Shown here one piece after another: positions 9,524 to 19,084 of a DNA stretch of 64,000 nt. Numbering within the stretch: the first letter of the stretch is position 1; each line of letters begins with the position of its first letter. The notes beneath the pieces were generated by a model. The model made no database searches, had not been told where the DNA came from, and worked only from the letters and a program-made list of their open reading frames with translations. The position numbers were made by a program, and so were the translations under genes. This DNA comes from Achromobacter xylosoxidans (lineage in GTDB: Bacteria > Pseudomonadota > Gammaproteobacteria > Burkholderiales > Burkholderiaceae_B), in the NCBI RefSeq assembly GCF_014490035.1, contig NZ_CP061008.1, forward strand, positions 5,270,001 to 5,334,000. Reading direction: 5' to 3'.

Positions 9524-9538
9524 GGCCGGGGACCGGCC
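9524..9538. terminator. Short hairpin between convergent genes
   Basis: GGCCGG and CCGGCC pair across three bases in the 18-base gap between the VOC stop and the TetR stop. There is no T run on either side, so it is at best a weak bidirectional terminator. Confidence 0.3.
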
Positions 9539-9541
9539 GCC

Positions 9542-10165
9542 TTACTCGGTCTTCGGTTCGCCGAAGACCACGCTGCGGAAGAAACCGGCCAGCACGGCCT
9601 CGGTCATTTCCGGCGTGACGGCCTGCGGATCGAAGGCATAGCTGAACTGCATGCCGTCCGACAGGGCCAGCAGGCCCAGCGCCATTTGCTCCGGCGGCAT
9701 GCGTAGCGGCGTGCCGACCCGGGCCGAAAACTGCTGCACGTAGTCCGTGACGGCTGCGCGCAATTCCCGCATACAGGCCAGAAAGCCTTCGCGGAATTCA
9801 GGGTCGCGGACCGCCTGCAGCTTGCCTTCCATCCACAGCAGGAAACAGTCGTTCTGGCGAAAGTGCGTGGAGTAGTGCTCGAGCACGCGCGCTTCCATCT
9901 GCGGGCGCGACGACCCGTCCTCGAAGATGGCGCGCATCTCGTTCATGACGCTTTCGTGGTCGCGTCTGAGCAGTTGCAGGAACAGTTCGGACTTGCTGCT
10001 GAAATTGGAATAGAAGGCCCCGCGCGTGTAGCCCGCCTGTTCGGCGATGTCCTCCACGCTGGTCGCCACAAACCCTTTCGCTACAAAAATCGATTGCGCA
10101 GCGTCGAGCAGACGCTGGCGCGTCTGATCACGGCTTTGCTCTCGCGTAAGGCGGACTTTTGACAT
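9542..10165 (-). CDS. TetR/AcrR-family repressor, probably of the adjacent RND pump
   Basis: A 207-residue one-component regulator. Residues 12-58 are the TetR helix-turn-helix (RQRLLDAAQSIFVAKGFVATSVEDIAEQAGYTRGAFYSNFSSKSEL), and the rest is the ligand-binding helical domain. The gene is divergent from the adaptor-pump-channel operon starting at 10296, the classic arrangement of AcrR-type local repressors. The 130-base space between them holds repeated TGAAT/ATTCA arms that could be its operator. Confidence 0.88.
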   Translation of the reverse strand: MSKVRLTREQSRDQTRQRLLDAAQSIFVAKGFVATSVEDIAEQAGYTRGAFYSNFSSKSELFLQLLRRDHESVMNEMRAIFEDGSSRPQMEARVLEHYSTHFRQNDCFLLWMEGKLQAVRDPEFREGFLACMRELRAAVTDYVQQFSARVGTPLRMPPEQMALGLLALSDGMQFSYAFDPQAVTPEMTEAVLAGFFRSVVFGEPKTE

Positions 10166-10196
10166 GGCGCGAGTTTAGCACTGAGGCGTATTTCAA

Positions 10197-10219
10197 ATTC
10201 ATCATTGAATCTGAATTCA
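10197..10219. promoter_or_regulatory. Candidate TetR operator: alternating ATTCA/TGAAT arms
   Basis: ATTCA (10197-10201), TGAAT (10206-10210) and the palindrome TGAATTCA (10212-10219) form overlapping inverted repeats in an AT-rich patch. The patch is unusual for this GC-rich genome and lies between the divergent TetR and adaptor genes. Confidence 0.45.
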
Positions 10220-10295
10220 TACCTGTATTAGAATCCAGGCCGTATCGGGCCGGAACCGGCCCTTATTCCCGAATTTCCGCGCCGCGAGGTGTTAC

Positions 10296-11492
10296 GTGAC
10301 TTGCCCTGGCCCTGCCGCGCGCCTTGCCGCGCGCTCCGCCGCGGCCGCCCCCGCGGCGCCGCTTTCGCCCTCCACCCGTTCCCGCCGTTGGCCGCGCCTG
10401 TTGTCGCTGCCGGGCGCAGCCGCCCTCGCCTTGTTGCTGGCCGCCTGCGGCCGCAACGAGGCGCCCCCGCCCGCGCCGCGTCCGGTGGTCGCCATGCCGG
10501 CCCAGGCCGATGAACGCTTGCCGGCCTGGACGCTGCCTGGCGAAGTGCAAGCGCGCTACAGCACGCCGCTGTCGTTCCGCGTGGGCGGCAAGATCATCGA
10601 GCGCCAGGTCCGGCTGGGCGATGCCGTCACCCCCGGGCAGATCGTCGCGAAGCTGGATCCGGCCGACGCCGCCAAGAACGCGGCCAGCGCCCGCGCGCAG
10701 TTGTCGGCGGCCCAGCACCAGCTGGACTATGCGCGCCAGCAGCTGGACCGCGACCGCGCCCAGGCCCGCGAAAACCTGATCGCTGCGACCCAGCTGGAGC
10801 AAACCCGCAACGACTACGCCACGGCATTGGCGCAGCGCGACCAGGCGCAACAGCAGGCGGCATTGGCGGCCGACCAGCTCAAATACACCACGCTGCAGGC
10901 CGACCATGCTGGCGTCATCACCGCGGAACAGGCGGACACCGGACAGAACGTGGCCGCCGGCGAGCCGGTCTACAACCTGGCCTGGTCCGGCGACATCGAT
11001 GCCATCTGCGACGTACCGGAAAGCGTGCTGGCGGGCCTGGCCATCGGCCAGCGCGCCAGCGTCACGCTCGGCCCCCTGCCCGGCCAGACGTTTTCCGCGG
11101 TGCTGCGCGAGATCGCGCCGGCCGCGGATCCGCAAAGCCGCACCTATCGCGCCAAGCTCACGCTGGAATCCCCGACCCCGGAGGTGCGCCTGGGCATGAC
11201 GGCCAACATCAGCTTCGACAACCGCTCAGGCGAAAGCCTGACGACCTACACGGTGCCGGCCACCGCGCTGTTCCATGACGGCCCCGCGCCCGCCGTGTGG
11301 ATCGTCAAGCCGGACGCCGACACGCTGGAGCTGCGCCGCGTCCAGGTGCTGCGCTACGACGCCCGCACCGTCACCCTGTCCAAGGGCTTGCAGGCCGGCG
11401 AACGCGTGGTCTGGCAAGGCGTGCACACGGTGGCCGCCGGCGAGAAAGTCCGCGCCGTGCCGCCGCTGCATCCCGAGGATTTCGCCTCATGA
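10296..11492 (+). CDS. RND efflux periplasmic adaptor lipoprotein
   Basis: A 398-residue membrane fusion protein starting with GTG at 10296. A long, proline- and arginine-rich N-terminal extension precedes a lipobox (LLLAAC, about residue 53), so a shorter start may be used. The lipoyl half-motifs (SFRVGGKIIERQVRLGDAV and LQADHAGVITAEQ), a 70-residue coiled-coil hairpin and a beta-barrel domain follow in order. It bridges pump and channel. The stop overlaps the start of the pump gene (ATGA), which indicates translational coupling. Confidence 0.9.
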   Translation: MTCPGPAARLAARSAAAAPAAPLSPSTRSRRWPRLLSLPGAAALALLLAACGRNEAPPPAPRPVVAMPAQADERLPAWTLPGEVQARYSTPLSFRVGGKIIERQVRLGDAVTPGQIVAKLDPADAAKNAASARAQLSAAQHQLDYARQQLDRDRAQARENLIAATQLEQTRNDYATALAQRDQAQQQAALAADQLKYTTLQADHAGVITAEQADTGQNVAAGEPVYNLAWSGDIDAICDVPESVLAGLAIGQRASVTLGPLPGQTFSAVLREIAPAADPQSRTYRAKLTLESPTPEVRLGMTANISFDNRSGESLTTYTVPATALFHDGPAPAVWIVKPDADTLELRRVQVLRYDARTVTLSKGLQAGERVVWQGVHTVAAGEKVRAVPPLHPEDFAS

Positions 11493-14400
11493 GCGGCCCG
11501 CAGCAGGACGCTGCGACCCAGGCGCATCGCCACGAGGAAGGCCGCTTCAACCTGTCGGCCTGGGCGCTGCGGCACCAGCCGCTGGTCGTCTTCATCATCA
11601 CGCTGATCACGCTGTTCGGCGTGCTGTCGTACTCGAAGCTGGCGCAATCGGAAGATCCGCCCTTCACCTTCCGCGTCATGGTCATCAAGACGCTGTGGCC
11701 CGGCGCCACCGCGCAGCAGGTGCAGGAACAGATCACCGACCGCATCGGCAAGAAGCTGCAGGAAGCCCCCAACACGGACTTCATGCGCAGCTATTCGCGG
11801 CCGGGCGAGTCGCTGATCTTCTACACCATGAAGGACTCCGCGCCCGCCAGCGCCGTGGCCGAGCAGTGGTACCAGGTGCGCAAGAAGGTCGGCGACATCT
11901 CGGCCACGCTGCCCCCGGGCGTGCAAGGCCCCTTCTTCAACGATGAATTCGGCGACGTCTACACCAACATCTACACGCTGCAGGGCGACGGCTTTTCGCC
12001 CGCCCAGCTGCACGACTACGCCGACCGGCTGCGCACCGTGCTGCTGCGCGTGCCTGGCGTGGCCAAGGTGGACTACTTCGGCGACCAGCCCGAGCACATC
12101 TACGTCGAGATCTCCAACACCCAGCTCACGCGACTGGGCGTGTCGGCCCAGCAGATCGCCCAGGCCATCAACAGCCAGAACGCCGTGACGAGCGCGGGCA
12201 CGTTGACCACCGCCGACGACCGCGTCTTCGTGCGGCCCAGTGGCCAGTACGCCAACAGCCGCGTCCTGGCCGAGACGCTGATCCGGGTCAACGGCAAATC
12301 TATCCGGTTGGGTGACATCGCCACCATCCGCCGCGGCTACCAAGACCCGGCCGTCGAACAGATGCGGCTGGGCGGCAGCTCCGTGCTGGGCATAGGCATC
12401 ACCATGCAGCCGGGGCGCGACGTGGTCCATCTGGGCAAGGCTTTGAGCGCCAAGTTCGAAGAACTCCAGGCCCAGCTACCCGCCGGGCTGACGCTGAAGG
12501 AAGTCTCCAGCATGCCCAAGGCGGTATCGCATTCGGTCGACGACTTCCTGCGCTCCGTGGCCGAAGCCGTGGCCATCGTGCTGGCCGTGAGCCTGGTGTC
12601 GCTGGGCTTGCGCACCGGCATGGTCGTGGTCATCTCGATCCCGGTGGTGCTGGCGGTCACGGCGCTGTTCATGGACATGTTCGGCATCGGCCTGCACAAG
12701 GTATCCCTGGGTACGCTGGTGCTGGCGCTGGGCCTGCTGGTGGACGACGCCATCATCGCGGTCGAAATGATGGCAGTGAAGCTCGAACAGGGCTGGAGCC
12801 GCGCGCGCGCCGCCGCATTCGCCTACACCAGCACCGCCTTCCCCATGCTGACCGGCACCCTGGTCACGGTGGCGGGCTTCCTGCCGATCGCGCTGGCCAA
12901 GTCCAGCACGGGCGAATACACCCGTTCCATCTTCCAGGTGTCCGCCATCGCGCTGATCACCTCCTGGTTCGCCGCCGTGGTGCTGATCCCGCTGCTGGGC
13001 TACCGCCTGCTGCCCGAGCGCAAACGCGAAGCCCATCTGCCCGACGACCACGAACACGATATCTACAACACCCGCTTCTACCAGCGCCTGCGCGGCTGGG
13101 TGGGCTGGTGCGTGGACCGCCGCTACCTGGTGCTGGGCGCCACGGCGCTGGTCTTCGTGGCTGCCATGGCCTGCTTCCGCTTCGTGCCGCAACAGTTCTT
13201 CCCGAGCTCCGACCGCAGCGAACTGCTGGTGGACGTGCGCCTGCAGGAAGGCGCGTCGTTCGCGGCCACGCTGCGCCAGGTCGAGCGGCTGGAAAAGACG
13301 CTGGAAGGCCGTCCGGAAATCGACCACTCGGTCAGCTTCGTCGGCACCGGCGCGCCGCGCTTCTATCTGCCGCTGGACCAACAGCTCGCCACCCCGAACT
13401 TCGCCCAGCTGGTCATCACCACGCATTCGGTCGAGGACCGCGAGAAGCTCGCGCAATGGCTGCAGCCCGTGCTGCGCGAGCAGTTCCCGGCCATCCGCAG
13501 CCGCCTGTCGCGCCTGGAGAACGGCCCGCCCGTGGGCTTCCAGGTGCAGTTCCGCGTCAGCGGCGACAAGATCGCCGACGTGCGCGCGGTGGCCGAACAG
13601 GTGGCAGCCGAAGTCCGCGCCGATCCGCGTTCGACCAATGTGCAGTTCGACTGGGACGAGCCGTCCGAACGTTCGGTGCGCTTCGAGATCGACCAGCAGA
13701 AGGCGCGCGAGCTGGGCGTCAGTTCCAGCGACATCTCGGACTTCCTGGCCATGACGCTGTCGGGCTACGCGGTCACGCAATACCGCGAACGCGACAAGCT
13801 GATCACCGTGAGCCTGCGCGCGCCGCAGGAAGAGCGGATCGACCCCGCGCGCCTGAGCACCCTGGCCATGCCCACGCCCAACGGCGCGGTGCCGCTGGGC
13901 AGCCTGGGCCACGTGCGCTATGACCTGGAGTACGGCGTCATCTGGGAACGCGACCGCCAGCCCACCATCACGGTGCAAGCGGACGTCGCCGCTGGCGCGC
14001 AAGGCATCGACGTCACCCGCGCCATCGACGCCAAGCTCAACGCCCTGCGCGCCGGACTGCCCGTCGGCTACCGCGTCGAGGTGGGCGGCCCGGTGGAGGA
14101 AAGCGCCAAGGGCCAGTCCTCGATCAACGCCCAGATGCCGCTGATGGCGGTGGCCGTGCTGACCCTGCTGATGCTGCAGCTGCAAAGCTTTGCCCGCGTG
14201 CTGATGGTGGTGCTGACCGCGCCGCTGGGACTGATAGGCGTGGTCGCGGCGCTGCTGCTGTTCGGCAAGCCCTTCGGCTTCGTCGCCATGCTGGGCGTGA
14301 TCGCCATGTTCGGCATCATCATGCGCAACTCGGTCATCCTGGTGGACCAGATCGAACAGGACATTGGCGCCGGCCACAAGCGCGTGGACGCCATCGTCGG

Positions 14401-14662
14401 CGCCACCGTGCGCCGTTTCCGCCCGATTACCCTGACGGCCGCGGCCGCCGTGCTGGCCCTGATCCCGCTTTTGCGCAGCAACTTCTTCGGCCCCATGGCC
14501 ACCGCCCTGATGGGCGGCATCACCATCGCCACCGTGCTGACGCTGTTCTTCCTGCCGGCCCTGTATGCCGCGTGGTTCCGCGTCCGCCACGACGAGCGCG
14601 ACGAACCCGAAGGCGTGCCGCCGGGCGCCAACGCCGGCGACACGGTGGAACGGGGAGCATGA
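11489..14662 (+). CDS. RND efflux pump permease
   Basis: A 1057-residue inner-membrane pump. The proton-relay DD is seen in GLLVDDAIIAVEMM in TM4, and the usual two periplasmic loops and twelve membrane segments are present. Its N-terminus (FNLSAWALRHQPLVVFII, LAQSEDPPFTFRVMVI) is that of the TriC/MexK-like branch rather than AcrB, so it belongs to a different subfamily from the pump at 2603. The ATG at 11489 overlaps the adaptor stop by four bases; the longer in-frame extension to 11297 is only a shadow of the adaptor gene. Multidrug or biocide export is likely and substrates are unknown. Confidence 0.93.
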   Translation: MSGPQQDAATQAHRHEEGRFNLSAWALRHQPLVVFIITLITLFGVLSYSKLAQSEDPPFTFRVMVIKTLWPGATAQQVQEQITDRIGKKLQEAPNTDFMRSYSRPGESLIFYTMKDSAPASAVAEQWYQVRKKVGDISATLPPGVQGPFFNDEFGDVYTNIYTLQGDGFSPAQLHDYADRLRTVLLRVPGVAKVDYFGDQPEHIYVEISNTQLTRLGVSAQQIAQAINSQNAVTSAGTLTTADDRVFVRPSGQYANSRVLAETLIRVNGKSIRLGDIATIRRGYQDPAVEQMRLGGSSVLGIGITMQPGRDVVHLGKALSAKFEELQAQLPAGLTLKEVSSMPKAVSHSVDDFLRSVAEAVAIVLAVSLVSLGLRTGMVVVISIPVVLAVTALFMDMFGIGLHKVSLGTLVLALGLLVDDAIIAVEMMAVKLEQGWSRARAAAFAYTSTAFPMLTGTLVTVAGFLPIALAKSSTGEYTRSIFQVSAIALITSWFAAVVLIPLLGYRLLPERKREAHLPDDHEHDIYNTRFYQRLRGWVGWCVDRRYLVLGATALVFVAAMACFRFVPQQFFPSSDRSELLVDVRLQEGASFAATLRQVERLEKTLEGRPEIDHSVSFVGTGAPRFYLPLDQQLATPNFAQLVITTHSVEDREKLAQWLQPVLREQFPAIRSRLSRLENGPPVGFQVQFRVSGDKIADVRAVAEQVAAEVRADPRSTNVQFDWDEPSERSVRFEIDQQKARELGVSSSDISDFLAMTLSGYAVTQYRERDKLITVSLRAPQEERIDPARLSTLAMPTPNGAVPLGSLGHVRYDLEYGVIWERDRQPTITVQADVAAGAQGIDVTRAIDAKLNALRAGLPVGYRVEVGGPVEESAKGQSSINAQMPLMAVAVLTLLMLQLQSFARVLMVVLTAPLGLIGVVAALLLFGKPFGFVAMLGVIAMFGIIMRNSVILVDQIEQDIGAGHKRVDAIVGATVRRFRPITLTAAAAVLALIPLLRSNFFGPMATALMGGITIATVLTLFFLPALYAAWFRVRHDERDEPEGVPPGANAGDTVERGA

Positions 14663-16110
14663 CGATGAACCGACTTTCCTTGCGCCTGGCCGCCCTGCCC
14701 CTGACGCTGGCCTTGGGTGCTTGCGCCTTCGCGCCCAGCAGCAAGCCGCCCGCGGTCGCGCAACCGGCGCAATACGGCGTCGAGGCCACGCCCGCCGCAA
14801 GCGCCGCCGCCCAGGGCGTGGCGCAGCGCTTCGAACAAGGCGCGCGGCCCGTGCCCGAATGGTGGAAGCGTTATGAATCAGAGGCGCTGAACGCGCTGGT
14901 GGCCGAAGGCCTGACCAACAGCCCGGACCTCGCCGCCGCCGAACGCAACCTGGCCGGCGCGCGCGAACAGCTGCGCGGCCAGGTGAATTCGTCGCTGCTG
15001 CCTTCGGTGGACGCGGGCGCCGACGCCTCCCGCCGGCGCGCGCTGACCATGCCGAACCTGCACGAACCGACCGCGCAGTACAACGTCTTCACCGGCCAGA
15101 TCCACGCCAAGTACGACCTGGACCTGTTCGGCGCGGCGCGCTTTGCCAACGCCTCGCTCGCGGCCCAGGTCGAGCAGCAGGCCTTCCAGCTGGAATCCGC
15201 CCGCCGTTCGCTCGCCAGCAATATCGTCACCGGCGCCATCACTGCCGCCGCACTGGCCGAACGCGTGGCGTTGACGGAAAAGCAGGTCGTGCTGGCGCGA
15301 CAGGTGGCGCGCGACACGCAGCGCCGCTACGAACTGGGTTCGGCCTCGCAGAACGACGCGCTGGACGCGGACCAGGATGCCGCCACGCTGGAAGCGTCCC
15401 TGCCCGGCCTGCGCGCGCGCTGGCATGCGACGCGCCATGCGCTGGCGGTGCTGCTGGGCCGCAACCCAGACCAGGCCCCACCCGATCTCGCCTTCAGCAT
15501 GCTGGCCGTGCCGCAGCAAGTGCCGGTGGTGGTGCCGTCCGAACTGCTGGCTGCGCGCCCGGACATCCTGTTCGCGGATGCGGTGGTGCAAGCCGCCGCG
15601 GCCGACGTGGGCCTGGCCACCGCGCAGTTGTTCCCCAGCCTGTCCTTGTCCGCGTCCATGGGCAAGAGCGGCTTCAATTGGCCCGCGGCGATGTCGGGCG
15701 CCGGCGCCATCTGGGCGGTTGGCGCTACGCTCACGCAACCCATCTTCCATGGCGGCGCGCTGCTGGCCGAACGCAGCGCGGCCAAGGAACGCTACGAAGC
15801 CGCGCTGCTGCAATACAAGCAGACCGTGCTGACCGCCTTCCGCGACGTGGCCGACACGCTGTCGCGGTTGGATGCCGACGGGCAGGCGCTGGCCTCCGCC
15901 GAAGCCTCGCGCCGCTCGGCCGAACAGTCCTACCGCAACACCGCCAGCCGCGTGCGGCTGGGCGCGCTGGCGCCTTATACCGAATACGCCGCGGAACAGC
16001 ATTACGTGGCGGCCCGCCTGCGCGAGATCGAGTACGCCAATGCGCGCCTGACCGAAACGGCGGCGTTGTTTCAGGCCATGGGGTCGCCGGCCCGCGCCGC
16101 GCAGCAATAG
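14659..16110 (+). CDS. RND efflux outer-membrane lipoprotein (NodT/OprM family)
   Basis: A 483-residue channel protein with lipobox LALGAC (Cys at about residue 18) and two outer-membrane-efflux repeats, such as YDLDLFGAARFANASLAAQ and ATLTQPIFHGGALLAERSAA. The ATG at 14659 overlaps the pump stop (ATGA); an ATG two codons further in is an alternative. It completes the second adaptor-pump-channel operon. Its motifs differ enough from the lipoprotein at 1142 that the two are not a recent duplication. Confidence 0.92.
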   Translation: MTMNRLSLRLAALPLTLALGACAFAPSSKPPAVAQPAQYGVEATPAASAAAQGVAQRFEQGARPVPEWWKRYESEALNALVAEGLTNSPDLAAAERNLAGAREQLRGQVNSSLLPSVDAGADASRRRALTMPNLHEPTAQYNVFTGQIHAKYDLDLFGAARFANASLAAQVEQQAFQLESARRSLASNIVTGAITAAALAERVALTEKQVVLARQVARDTQRRYELGSASQNDALDADQDAATLEASLPGLRARWHATRHALAVLLGRNPDQAPPDLAFSMLAVPQQVPVVVPSELLAARPDILFADAVVQAAAADVGLATAQLFPSLSLSASMGKSGFNWPAAMSGAGAIWAVGATLTQPIFHGGALLAERSAAKERYEAALLQYKQTVLTAFRDVADTLSRLDADGQALASAEASRRSAEQSYRNTASRVRLGALAPYTEYAAEQHYVAARLREIEYANARLTETAALFQAMGSPARAAQQ

Positions 16111-16143
16111 CGCATCCAGCCAAGATCGCCGCAGGCCCGCACG

Positions 16144-16174
16144 CAAGCCCTCGCGCTCACGGCGCGGGGGCTTG
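16144..16174. terminator. Hairpin terminator after the second RND operon
   Basis: A 13-base-pair stem with one G-T pair (arms 16144-16156 and 16162-16174) and a five-base loop, followed on the plus strand by TTCCTT. It lies 34 bases after the channel-gene stop and overlaps the last codons of the convergent iclR-type gene, so it may act in both directions. Confidence 0.6.
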
Positions 16175-16927
16175 TTCCTTCATGCGCGTGGCCAGCGCCA
16201 GCGATTCGATGCGGCGGGCGGCCGACTGCAGCAAGGCCGTGGTCTTGTCCTGCGCGATGGTGTTGAGCCGGGCCGCAAGAAAGGTGACGGTCAGCGCGCC
16301 GAACACGCGGCGGTCCTCCTGGAACACCGGCACCGCGATGCCCGCCCGCTCCGGCGAGATCTCGCCCACTCCCAGATAAAAGCCCTGCACCCGGATCTGG
16401 TCCAGCTTGCCGGTGAATTCGGCCTGCGTCGCGCCCAGGCCCAGGTCGCGGATCTCGTCCGCATGGGCTTCGTACAGGCGGCGCTGGTCCTTGCGCGGCA
16501 GGAACGCGACGATGATCTTGGCCGTGGCGCCGCGGAACAGCGGATGGGCGCGGCCGCGGCCGTGCGGAATGCCCAGTTCGTCTGGACCGCGCTCGTGGTG
16601 GATGTTCAGGATGCGCAGGCCGTGGATCACGCTGAGCAATACGTCGCCGCCCACCTGGTCCACCACCTCGCGCATGATCGGGCGCGCCACTCCCAGCACC
16701 GGATCGCCGTCGATGATGAGGTGGTCCAGTTCGATGATGCGCGGCCCCAGCTTGTAGCCTTCGCCCGTCACCCGCAGCAGATAGCCCAGGTCCGTCAGGT
16801 CGCGGATGTAGCGGTAGCCCGTGGGCGCCGAATACGACAGGCGCGAAATGATCTCTTCCGCCGACAGCACCGGGGTTTCGAGACTGAAGAGGTCAAGTAT
16901 CGCTAGGGCTCGCTTCAGGGTGGACAT
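16157..16927 (-). CDS. IclR-family transcriptional regulator
   Basis: A 256-residue regulator. Residues 1-60 form the winged helix (LKRALAILDLFSLETPVLSAEEIISRLSYSAPTGYRYI) and residues 75-245 the IclR effector domain (HGLRILNIHHERG, GRGRAHPLFRGATAKIIVAFL). The start at 16927 gives the standard IclR N-terminus; the 16-residue upstream extension does not. It is divergent from the Bug/deacetylase operon at 17187, and the AT-rich space between them holds candidate operators. The effector is probably the small acid or amide handled by that operon. Confidence 0.9.
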   Translation of the reverse strand: MSTLKRALAILDLFSLETPVLSAEEIISRLSYSAPTGYRYIRDLTDLGYLLRVTGEGYKLGPRIIELDHLIIDGDPVLGVARPIMREVVDQVGGDVLLSVIHGLRILNIHHERGPDELGIPHGRGRAHPLFRGATAKIIVAFLPRKDQRRLYEAHADEIRDLGLGATQAEFTGKLDQIRVQGFYLGVGEISPERAGIAVPVFQEDRRVFGALTVTFLAARLNTIAQDKTTALLQSAARRIESLALATRMKEQAPAP

Positions 16928-17057
16928 GGCGGTCGTGGGGCGGGGAACAACGCGGGATCGGGCGCAGCGTATCACAGGGGTGCGTGCGGCGCGCCTGTGT
17001 CATTGGCGCAGCCTATCGCACCCAGCCCAAGCTCAAGACTCAAACTATCGTTTTCCT

Positions 17058-17108
17058 ATTTTTTATCATTTATAGATAAAAACTAATTGGATTGAATTAT
17101 TTTTTATC
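17058..17108. promoter_or_regulatory. Candidate IclR operator region: direct and inverted repeats
   Basis: TTTTTATC (17060-17067) and GATAAAAA (17075-17082) are a perfect 8-base inverted repeat across seven bases. ATTTTTTATC occurs at 17058-17067 and again, identical, at 17099-17108, 41 bases on (close to four helical turns). The patch is strikingly AT-rich and lies 79-129 bases upstream of the 17187 gene, in the shared promoter space with the IclR gene. Confidence 0.55.
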
Positions 17109-17186
17109 GAATAATGATATTCAAGCAATGGGCAGATTGACGTCCAACACGCCACTGAACCTGCGGAAAACATCAGGGGAAAATCC

Positions 17187-18200
17187 ATGAAGCAGTCTTG
17201 CAGCACCAAGGGCGGCATCAGCCGCCGGCATTTCCTGGGGGCCTCGGCCGCCACCTTGGCCAGCGCTGCCCAGGCGCGGCCCGGCCGCGCCTGGGCAGCC
17301 GGCTATCCGGCCGAACGCGCCATCCAGTTCATCGTGCCCTTCCCGGCCGGCGGCGGCACCGACCTGGTGGCGCGTCCGCTGGCCCAGGGCATAGGCGAGG
17401 CGCTCAAGCAAAGCGTGGTCGTGATCAACAAGGGCGGCGCCGCGGGCAACATCGGCACCCAGCAGGCCGCCCGTTCGGCGCCGGACGGCTACACCATCGC
17501 GCTGGGCTCCACCGGCACGCACACGGTGAACCAGAGCCTGTACCAGAACATCGGCTACGACCCGGTCAAAGACTTCGAACCGGTGTCCATGGTCTGCTAC
17601 TACAACAACGTGCTGGTGGTGCACCCGTCGTTTCCGGCGCGCACGCTGCAGGAGCTGGTCGCGCTCATCAAGGCCAATCCGGGCAAGTACTTCTATGGCA
17701 TCACGCAGAACGGCAGCTCTGCCCACCTGGCCATGGAACTACTCAAGGCCACGGCCGGCCTGGACCTGCCCGGCGTGCCGTACAAGGGCGCGGCGGCCGC
17801 GGTCAACGACTTCCTGGGCGGGCAGTTTCCGATCCTGATGGACGTGGTGATCAACCAGCAGCAATTCATCCGCGGCGGCAAGTCGCGCCCGCTGGCCGTG
17901 ACCTCGGCGCAGCGCGCGCAGGCGCTGCCCGACGTGCCGACCGTGGCGGAATCGGGCTTTCCCGGCTATCAGGCCATAGGCTGGAACGGCGTGTTCGCGC
18001 CCGCGGGCACGTCCGCCGCCATCATCCAGACGCTCAATGGCGCCGTGCAAAGCGCGCTCAAGCAGCCCGCCCTGGAGCAGTTGACGCAGAACGGACTGGA
18101 GCTGCACGGCAGCACCCCGCAAGAACTGAGCCGTTTCGTCGCGACTGAGAGCGAGAAGTGGCGCACGCTGATCAAGAACGCCGACATCAAGGCCACCTGA
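17187..18200 (+). CDS. Bug/TctC-family periplasmic solute-binding protein with Tat-type signal
   Basis: A 337-residue binding protein of the tripartite tricarboxylate transporter family. The signal peptide contains SRRHFLG, a twin-arginine motif, and the mature part begins AGYPAERAIQFIVPFPAGGGTDLVARPLA with the family hallmark near residue 55. The GGAAGNIGTQQAA and VPYKGAAAAVNDFLGG motifs contact the carboxylate or amide ligand in characterised Bug proteins. No TctAB membrane genes are nearby, as is usual in Alcaligenaceae. Its stop overlaps the ATG of the deacetylase gene (TGATG), so it is the first gene of a three-gene operon. Confidence 0.92.
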   Translation: MKQSCSTKGGISRRHFLGASAATLASAAQARPGRAWAAGYPAERAIQFIVPFPAGGGTDLVARPLAQGIGEALKQSVVVINKGGAAGNIGTQQAARSAPDGYTIALGSTGTHTVNQSLYQNIGYDPVKDFEPVSMVCYYNNVLVVHPSFPARTLQELVALIKANPGKYFYGITQNGSSAHLAMELLKATAGLDLPGVPYKGAAAAVNDFLGGQFPILMDVVINQQQFIRGGKSRPLAVTSAQRAQALPDVPTVAESGFPGYQAIGWNGVFAPAGTSAAIIQTLNGAVQSALKQPALEQLTQNGLELHGSTPQELSRFVATESEKWRTLIKNADIKAT

Positions 18201-19084
18201 TGCAACGCATACCCTACGGCGTCCCCTTGGACGCCAGCGCCAATCCCTGGCTGCCGCTGGACCGCGAACTGCGCGCGCAGGGCCTGCGCGTCGCGGGCGC
18301 CGCGCCGGTGCGCGCGGTGGTTTGCGTCACCGTCCACGTCGACGGCCCCGCCGTCGAGGTCGGCCGCAAGCAGTTCCCGGCCGGTCCCCATACCGCGGGC
18401 CGCTATGCCATCCGCCGCGGCGTGGCGCGGCACCTGGAGATCCTGGCGCGCCACGGCATGCCTGCCACGTTCTTCGCCTGCGGCTACGACGTCGAGCACT
18501 ATCCGGCGACCTTCCACCGCATCCTGGAGGCAGGCCACGAGATCGCCGCCCACGGCTATCTGCACGAAGCCTGGGACCTGGGCGATGACGAGCCCGCGCT
18601 GCTGGAGAAAACCCATCGCATCATCCAGCGCGAGCTGGGCGTAACGCCGGCGGGCTGGTGTTCGCCTTCGGGCCGCAAGAGCCATCGGACCCTGCCCGCG
18701 CTGCGACGCCTGGGCTATTGCTACGACGCCAGCGAAAAGGACCAGGACCGTCCCTACCTGCCGGCGGACACGGCGGATTTCATCATGCTGCCGAACAACA
18801 CGGTCTCGCTGGACGACTATCCGTTTTACTTTTCGGGCCACAGCCTCGCGGCGGAAGCGTATGACAACTGGGTGCAGGAATTCGAGGCGCTGCGCCAGGC
18901 CGAAGGCTATGTGCATCTGACCGTGCACCCCAAGGCTGCCGGCGGTTCCGGCACGCCGGCCCGCGCCGCGGCGCTGGACCGCTTCCTGGCCTATCTGGCC
19001 GCCCAACCCGATGTGCACGTCATGACGCTGGAAGCGCTGGCGCGCCACTGCCTTGCCCGCCCCGACGCCTGGAGAAGCGCATGA
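18200..19084 (+). CDS. NodB-fold polysaccharide deacetylase/amidohydrolase-like protein
   Basis: A 294-residue protein of the polysaccharide-deacetylase superfamily. The metal site is intact: Asp-48 in TVHVDGPA, and His-118 and His-122 in GHEIAAHGYLHE; RATFF-type and SPSGRKSHRTLPALRRLGY motifs follow. Soluble NodB-fold enzymes of this length without a signal peptide include PuuE-type allantoinases and imidase-like amidohydrolases, which hydrolyse cyclic or small amides, so it need not act on a polysaccharide. The context (Bug binding protein upstream, a paralogue downstream) favours a catabolic small-molecule amidase. Confidence 0.85.
   Translation: MQRIPYGVPLDASANPWLPLDRELRAQGLRVAGAAPVRAVVCVTVHVDGPAVEVGRKQFPAGPHTAGRYAIRRGVARHLEILARHGMPATFFACGYDVEHYPATFHRILEAGHEIAAHGYLHEAWDLGDDEPALLEKTHRIIQRELGVTPAGWCSPSGRKSHRTLPALRRLGYCYDASEKDQDRPYLPADTADFIMLPNNTVSLDDYPFYFSGHSLAAEAYDNWVQEFEALRQAEGYVHLTVHPKAAGGSGTPARAAALDRFLAYLAAQPDVHVMTLEALARHCLARPDAWRSA

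Noticed and set aside
18200..19084. Calling the NodB-fold gene a peptidoglycan or chitin deacetylase
   Set aside because: There is no signal peptide, and the context is small-molecule uptake; PuuE-like soluble amidohydrolases are a better match.
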